Shown piece by piece: positions 59,753 through 64,000 of a stretch of 64,000 nt of DNA. The notes below the pieces were generated by a model. The model was not told where the DNA came from. It saw nothing but the letters and a program-made list of their open reading frames with translations, and did not search any database. The stretch's first letter is position 1. Each line of letters begins with the position of its first letter. The DNA is from an uncultured Clostridia bacterium (GTDB lineage Bacteria; Bacillota; Clostridia; Christensenellales; UBA1242), in the NCBI GenBank assembly GCA_944362705.1, contig CALVTO010000001.1, forward strand, positions 81,416-145,415, given 5' to 3'. The position numbers and the translations under genes are program-made.

Positions 59753-62700
59753 ATGTTGAGAAGCTTATTACAAACATCTTTGTTTGGTAAACTTGGAGTG
59801 GCAAGCGCCACCCCAAGTTTCTTGGCTTCTTCTGTTTTAGCTGAAAATTCTGCTATTAACGTAAATGGCGCAATTTCAGTTGGCTCTTTATTTTTTGAAT
59901 TATTTCTTTATTTATATAACTTGTTTATTTCTGTTGTATATTTTGTTTGCAAACTTATTTGGAATATTTTAGATGTTGTTCAGTTGCTTATAAACAAAAT
60001 GGCAGGAATTGGTTCCACGGAAAATGCCATAAGCTTTGATAACCCTATTTTTGACTTTTTATTGAATAAAAAGGTATTACAGGTGTTTGAAGCTTTATTT
60101 ATTATTGCAATTATTTTGTTTATTTTATTTACCTTAATTGCCATTGGAAAAATGGCATATCAAAATGCGCGTGGTGGTTCACATGAAAACACAGGGTATA
60201 TTATGCGTCGTGCGTTTAAGGCCGCAGGATTACTTGTGTTTGTTCCTATTATTTTGCTTGTATTCATTGTACTTGTAAACTCTATTGCTGCAAGTTTGAA
60301 CAATGTTTTAAAAACTTCGAATGTTTATACAACCTTTGGTGGCGAAATGTTTGCCGCTGCTTCTTATGATGCAAATAGATACAGACAATACGCTGATAAC
60401 AATATGCGTATACCTATTTTAATCAACTTTGATGACCCATTAGATGGTGGAAATGCAGACGATTATTCGGCAGAGCAACTAGCTGAAATTTACAACAGTT
60501 TTACAAAAGGACATATTATTTACAATAGTTTTGCCGATATGGATTTCCCAACATTTAACCAAACGTTATATTATAATAACAAAACGGGAGAACTTTACAA
60601 TAATGCATCTACCTATTCGGGCTATGAAAGCTTTATTTGTACGCGAGAGCAATACTATGTAATGGCCGATTTTATCGATTATGCCGTGCGTGCAAATCTT
60701 TCCTTTACAATTAAAAATGCGGCCGACCATGATATAGATTGGGCAGAAGTAAGCAATGCGGTGTATGATGAGGAATCGCATGCGTTAACCATTCGTTATA
60801 AAACCGCGAGTGGGGAAGATTCTACCATAGTTTATGAAACAAACTATTTAGAACCAACCACACCAATGCAAGATGCTATTTCTATTATTTCACAAATTCT
60901 TGGTTTAACCGAAGACGATGCTACCCACAACTTTACTATTTTAGACAGATTGCAAGAGGGTGGTTTAAACAACGTTGAGTGGCAAAAAGACACAGCTTTG
61001 TTACAAGTTGTAGAAAATGATGACGGTACATTTACGGTAGCTAATGGTACGTATAACGAAGATGGCTCTATTGCCAGCGGTGAAGAATATACTGTTTCGT
61101 TACTTACAAAACGTGAATATTGGGCGAGCATTGGTGGATTTAATGTAACGGGTGAATTTGCTGTGGTTGCTTTAGGTTCTGCTACAAACCGTAAGTATGT
61201 ATTGGTTGAAAAAAATATTGAGTATATGTCTGATGGATTTGACGCGGTGTATGCTTTGCCAACCAATGATGAAGGCGAAGAAATGGTTACATTCCTTACA
61301 AAAGGTAGCAACGATTTACTAGAAGAAATGTTTGTACGTGTGACTTGGCCAGAAAAACTTTTGCAAGATATTTCCGTAATTTACGAAGATATAAATATTC
61401 AGGAACTTATTTTGTCTGGGAAATGGGGCGAAGCTTTAGGTGAAATTGAAAAAATTATTGACCAAAATGCTTCGACTAGTGGCGCCGTGGCTTCGTTTAG
61501 CACGTCGGTTATTCATCCGTTTGGGCTTATTTTATCTGAATTATTTATGGGGGACTTATATTTCCCTGAACCTTATGAATCGGCGGCTTCTATAGGATTT
61601 TCTTCTAGTTACGACGATGTGACCGTTCGCGCTTTATTGCTTACCATTTTAGGAGAAGATCATTATTTCTCTTTACGTACGCAATTAGAATATTACATGG
61701 AATTATTTAATAACATGATGACACCTGTGCTTGATGACATTGCTTCGGCCGAAGGGTTTGATATGACCGACGGCGACGAACAATCGGTTATTTTATATAC
61801 CTACAAAGCGTATTTGGCTAGCTTGTTATTAGGGCAAGATTTCTCTGATTATTTCGCTGATTTTGCTGTGGAATCTTTAATGAGTTCTGTTTTATTACAA
61901 TATTTAAACGACTTAACAGCCATTCCAACAACGGCTATGCCCGATATGTTTGTTGAAATTTTCCAAAATGTATTTAATGATGGATACAATAAAGATAATC
62001 AGCCGTTCTCTTTGCAAGTATTATATTCTTTTTTACAGTTTGTAAATACAAAAACGAATGGCGTTATTGGAGATTTGGCGAATAATGCAAACTTTGTGAA
62101 TGTAGGGCCGAGTGTGCCGAGTTGGTTATTAAATTATGCACAACAAAATTGGGAAAATGTGTTATTAGTTGAAAAATTATCGGGCAATGCGGCAGCACTT
62201 GTTATTCAAAATAATTTATCGAATATTGTGCGTGTTATTGAATCGACAATTTCGACGTATATAGAGCAAGAAAATGGAACGTATAAACTAACCGGTAATT
62301 ATGAAATAACACGCATTGTAGAAGACCTTGCCAAGTTGGCAAGCAATTATAATGTAACACTAAATGTTGAAACGTATAAAAACTTAGAAAACACAATTAT
62401 TAATGCAATACTAGCGCAAAATGGTGTGCGCATTGAGGAAGTAAACAACACGGTTGTTCGACAATTAGATGCGTTGCTTTCTGTTATTTCTGAACTTAAA
62501 GAAGTAACTAAAAATGACAAGGAATGGCAAAGCACATTAACTTCTTACTATACCCAAGTTTCTACTTTTAAAACCAATATGATTTCTTTTGCAACGGCGC
62601 AAACACAGCAATATCAGTTGGTAAGATATTACATTTCTGCATCGGTTTCTATCTACCTTTCGGAACGTCAAACTTCTGGTATTACCGTTATTTTAAACGG

Positions 62701-64000
62701 AAAATCTTACAATGTATCTTTAAACACAATGTCTGCCAAAATGGTTGAATACATTTTAGGTAATACACCAAATGGTGTAACTGCGGTAAATCAGGTACGC
62801 AATGGTGTAAGTTTTGAAAATTTAGACTATTTTGCAAAAACCATGATGTATACGTTACAATCTAATACGCTTAGCCTTTATAACCAAACGCTAGATACTG
62901 ACCAAAATAAAAATGCTTACAAAAAGCTCTATGATGACATTACCAATTACATTGAAAAAGGGAACACAACGAGTGTTGATTTACATGCAATAGCCGATGC
63001 CTTAGATGCTTTTTATAAAGATTGGGTGTATACTGAAACTACCGATGATGATAACAATATAATATATACATATGAGTTTATGTTTATTGAAGACGATTTT
63101 GAAGGTTTGCTAAATGCAAATGGTGAATGCTTTACGCTTTTAAAAGAGTTTTTATATGAATTTGGTAACGTTTGCTTTGATTTAATGTATAAAACCAATT
63201 TAAAAGATGTTGCGTATTCTAGCATAGATACTTCAAATACGGTAACAGGATTTTATTCCGCTTTTGCAAACTTTTTATACAACTCGATGTGTGAACAGTC
63301 TTCTACAACATTTGTAAATGAAAATATTACGCTTTATTTTGATGCCGTAAACAGCTCTTTGTTAGACGAAAAACGTGCGGGAGAAAATATTTCGAATATG
63401 CTTGCTTATTTAGGCTTAACGTTTGACGCGTCGTATTCGTTAAAAGATTATCGCTCGCAGGCGCTATTGGCTTTAACTGATTTTCAAAACAGAGCGGGTG
63501 AGAGTGCAACCTCTTATTTTATGCGCTATTTAACATTATTTTATATAGCAACATCGCAAGCTACCATACAAACAAATGAAACAAACCGCTATGTTACTTT
63601 CATTGATAGTTCTAGAAATACGCGTGCTATGATGATGCGTTTGGCAGGAATGGAAAACAGACCTGAAGCTGAATTGGTAGGGTTAGATTACTCTTCCGAT
63701 GTTATGGATGTTATTGTAAATAGCGAAGAAAAAGGTGCTGTTTATATTATTTGTACCTATGATGAAGAAACATTGCGTTATAAACCATTTTTAATGACGG
63801 GCGATGCTTCATCTGGGAATTTCCCTTATTCTGCATATATATCTACCACGGACACTTCGGTGTTGGCTTACCCTGTAATTGCCAAAGGCGTTATGACGGA
63901 AGACGGTTTGCCAACAGCGATTCGTGAAATTGGCGGTAATATATCTTTTTATAGAAAAAATATTGTTGTGGTAAACGCTTCGGAAGTTGGTCTTTCTACC
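59753..64000 (+). CDS. Giant VirB6/TrbL-like T4SS membrane protein 2, 3'-truncated by window
   Basis: The frame is open from ATG 59753 (SD AGAGGA) to the window end, more than 1416 residues. Residues 40-190 repeat the design of protein 1: helices, then TTFGGEMFAAASYDANRYRQYADNNMRIP, aligned to TFGGQIFVASSYDASRYRYYA...RIP. A very long external region follows and had not ended at the window edge. It is a clear paralogue of the 51117 gene on the other side of the ATPase. Its different external domain suggests two channel or surface components in one machine. Confidence 0.82.
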   Translation, partial: MLRSLLQTSLFGKLGVASATPSFLASSVLAENSAINVNGAISVGSLFFELFLYLYNLFISVVYFVCKLIWNILDVVQLLINKMAGIGSTENAISFDNPIFDFLLNKKVLQVFEALFIIAIILFILFTLIAIGKMAYQNARGGSHENTGYIMRRAFKAAGLLVFVPIILLVFIVLVNSIAASLNNVLKTSNVYTTFGGEMFAAASYDANRYRQYADNNMRIPILINFDDPLDGGNADDYSAEQLAEIYNSFTKGHIIYNSFADMDFPTFNQTLYYNNKTGELYNNASTYSGYESFICTREQYYVMADFIDYAVRANLSFTIKNAADHDIDWAEVSNAVYDEESHALTIRYKTASGEDSTIVYETNYLEPTTPMQDAISIISQILGLTEDDATHNFTILDRLQEGGLNNVEWQKDTALLQVVENDDGTFTVANGTYNEDGSIASGEEYTVSLLTKREYWASIGGFNVTGEFAVVALGSATNRKYVLVEKNIEYMSDGFDAVYALPTNDEGEEMVTFLTKGSNDLLEEMFVRVTWPEKLLQDISVIYEDINIQELILSGKWGEALGEIEKIIDQNASTSGAVASFSTSVIHPFGLILSELFMGDLYFPEPYESAASIGFSSSYDDVTVRALLLTILGEDHYFSLRTQLEYYMELFNNMMTPVLDDIASAEGFDMTDGDEQSVILYTYKAYLASLLLGQDFSDYFADFAVESLMSSVLLQYLNDLTAIPTTAMPDMFVEIFQNVFNDGYNKDNQPFSLQVLYSFLQFVNTKTNGVIGDLANNANFVNVGPSVPSWLLNYAQQNWENVLLVEKLSGNAAALVIQNNLSNIVRVIESTISTYIEQENGTYKLTGNYEITRIVEDLAKLASNYNVTLNVETYKNLENTIINAILAQNGVRIEEVNNTVVRQLDALLSVISELKEVTKNDKEWQSTLTSYYTQVSTFKTNMISFATAQTQQYQLVRYYISASVSIYLSERQTSGITVILNGKSYNVSLNTMSAKMVEYILGNTPNGVTAVNQVRNGVSFENLDYFAKTMMYTLQSNTLSLYNQTLDTDQNKNAYKKLYDDITNYIEKGNTTSVDLHAIADALDAFYKDWVYTETTDDDNNIIYTYEFMFIEDDFEGLLNANGECFTLLKEFLYEFGNVCFDLMYKTNLKDVAYSSIDTSNTVTGFYSAFANFLYNSMCEQSSTTFVNENITLYFDAVNSSLLDEKRAGENISNMLAYLGLTFDASYSLKDYRSQALLALTDFQNRAGESATSYFMRYLTLFYIATSQATIQTNETNRYVTFIDSSRNTRAMMMRLAGMENRPEAELVGLDYSSDVMDVIVNSEEKGAVYIICTYDEETLRYKPFLMTGDASSGNFPYSAYISTTDTSVLAYPVIAKGVMTEDGLPTAIREIGGNISFYRKNIVVVNASEVGLST

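Overview
The window is AT-rich chromosomal DNA from a spore-forming, low-GC Firmicute of the Clostridia type. Spo0A, SpmA/SpmB, SpoIIR and a SipL-like SPOCS/LysM protein are all present. The order holB, ricT, (ferredoxin), trmN6-like, spmAB, tatD, rsmA, with veg nearby, recalls the Bacillus subtilis yaa/yab region. The standard code is used, since TGA acts as a stop (e.g. whiA). An uncultured gut-type clostridium is plausible, but I cannot name a species.

Layout. 1-8.8 kb: 3' part of uvrC, a membrane-anchored solute-binding-like protein, murB, a PHP phosphoesterase, whiA and dnaE. 8.9-11.6 kb (minus strand): a NitT/TauT-type ABC importer with an intercistronic terminator. 11.6-17.2 kb: two small membrane proteins, an archaeal-type (type 2) valyl-tRNA synthetase and an LtaS-like membrane sulfatase. 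17.2-22.4 kb: spo0A, an acidic zinc-ribbon protein, veg, the SipL-like gene, spoIIR and a Rho-like protein lacking the ATPase domain. 22.4-31.2 kb: greA, holB, ricT-like, a mini-ferredoxin, a trmN6-like methyltransferase, spmBA (minus), tatD, rsmA, an unrecognised gene and a beta-propeller-like lipoprotein. 31.3-36.4 kb: gatCAB-aspS behind an attenuator. 36.5-46.5 kb: TSCPD and DUF4364 genes, an unknown gene pair, tRNA-Glu, comEC (no nuclease domain), holA, a membrane protein with an M28-like pseudopeptidase, rpsT, murI and a large surface protein. 46.5-64 kb: an accessory region with a small inverted-repeat-bounded cassette, then a type IV secretion/conjugation module (VirD4, two VirB2-like pilins, two giant VirB6-like proteins and a PrgI-VirB4 ATPase) running off the window end.

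The most interesting element is the leader of gatCAB-aspS. A consensus promoter puts the +1 on the ATG of a 17-codon ORF (MHIQIILNNTNHNCACK) with four Asn codons in a six-codon stretch. It is followed by three mutually exclusive pairing segments ending in an intrinsic terminator. The operon encodes the indirect route to Asn-tRNA(Asn): the AspRS carries His31, a signature of non-discriminating enzymes, and GatCAB amidates Asp-tRNA(Asn). The leader therefore looks like a ribosome-mediated attenuator sensing charged Asn-tRNA.

Two initiation styles coexist. Most genes have a good Shine-Dalgarno (SD), but at least seven ORFs have a -10 hexamer ending 6-7 nt before the ATG and no SD, implying leaderless mRNAs. 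I see no CRISPR array, rRNA, transposase or integrase.
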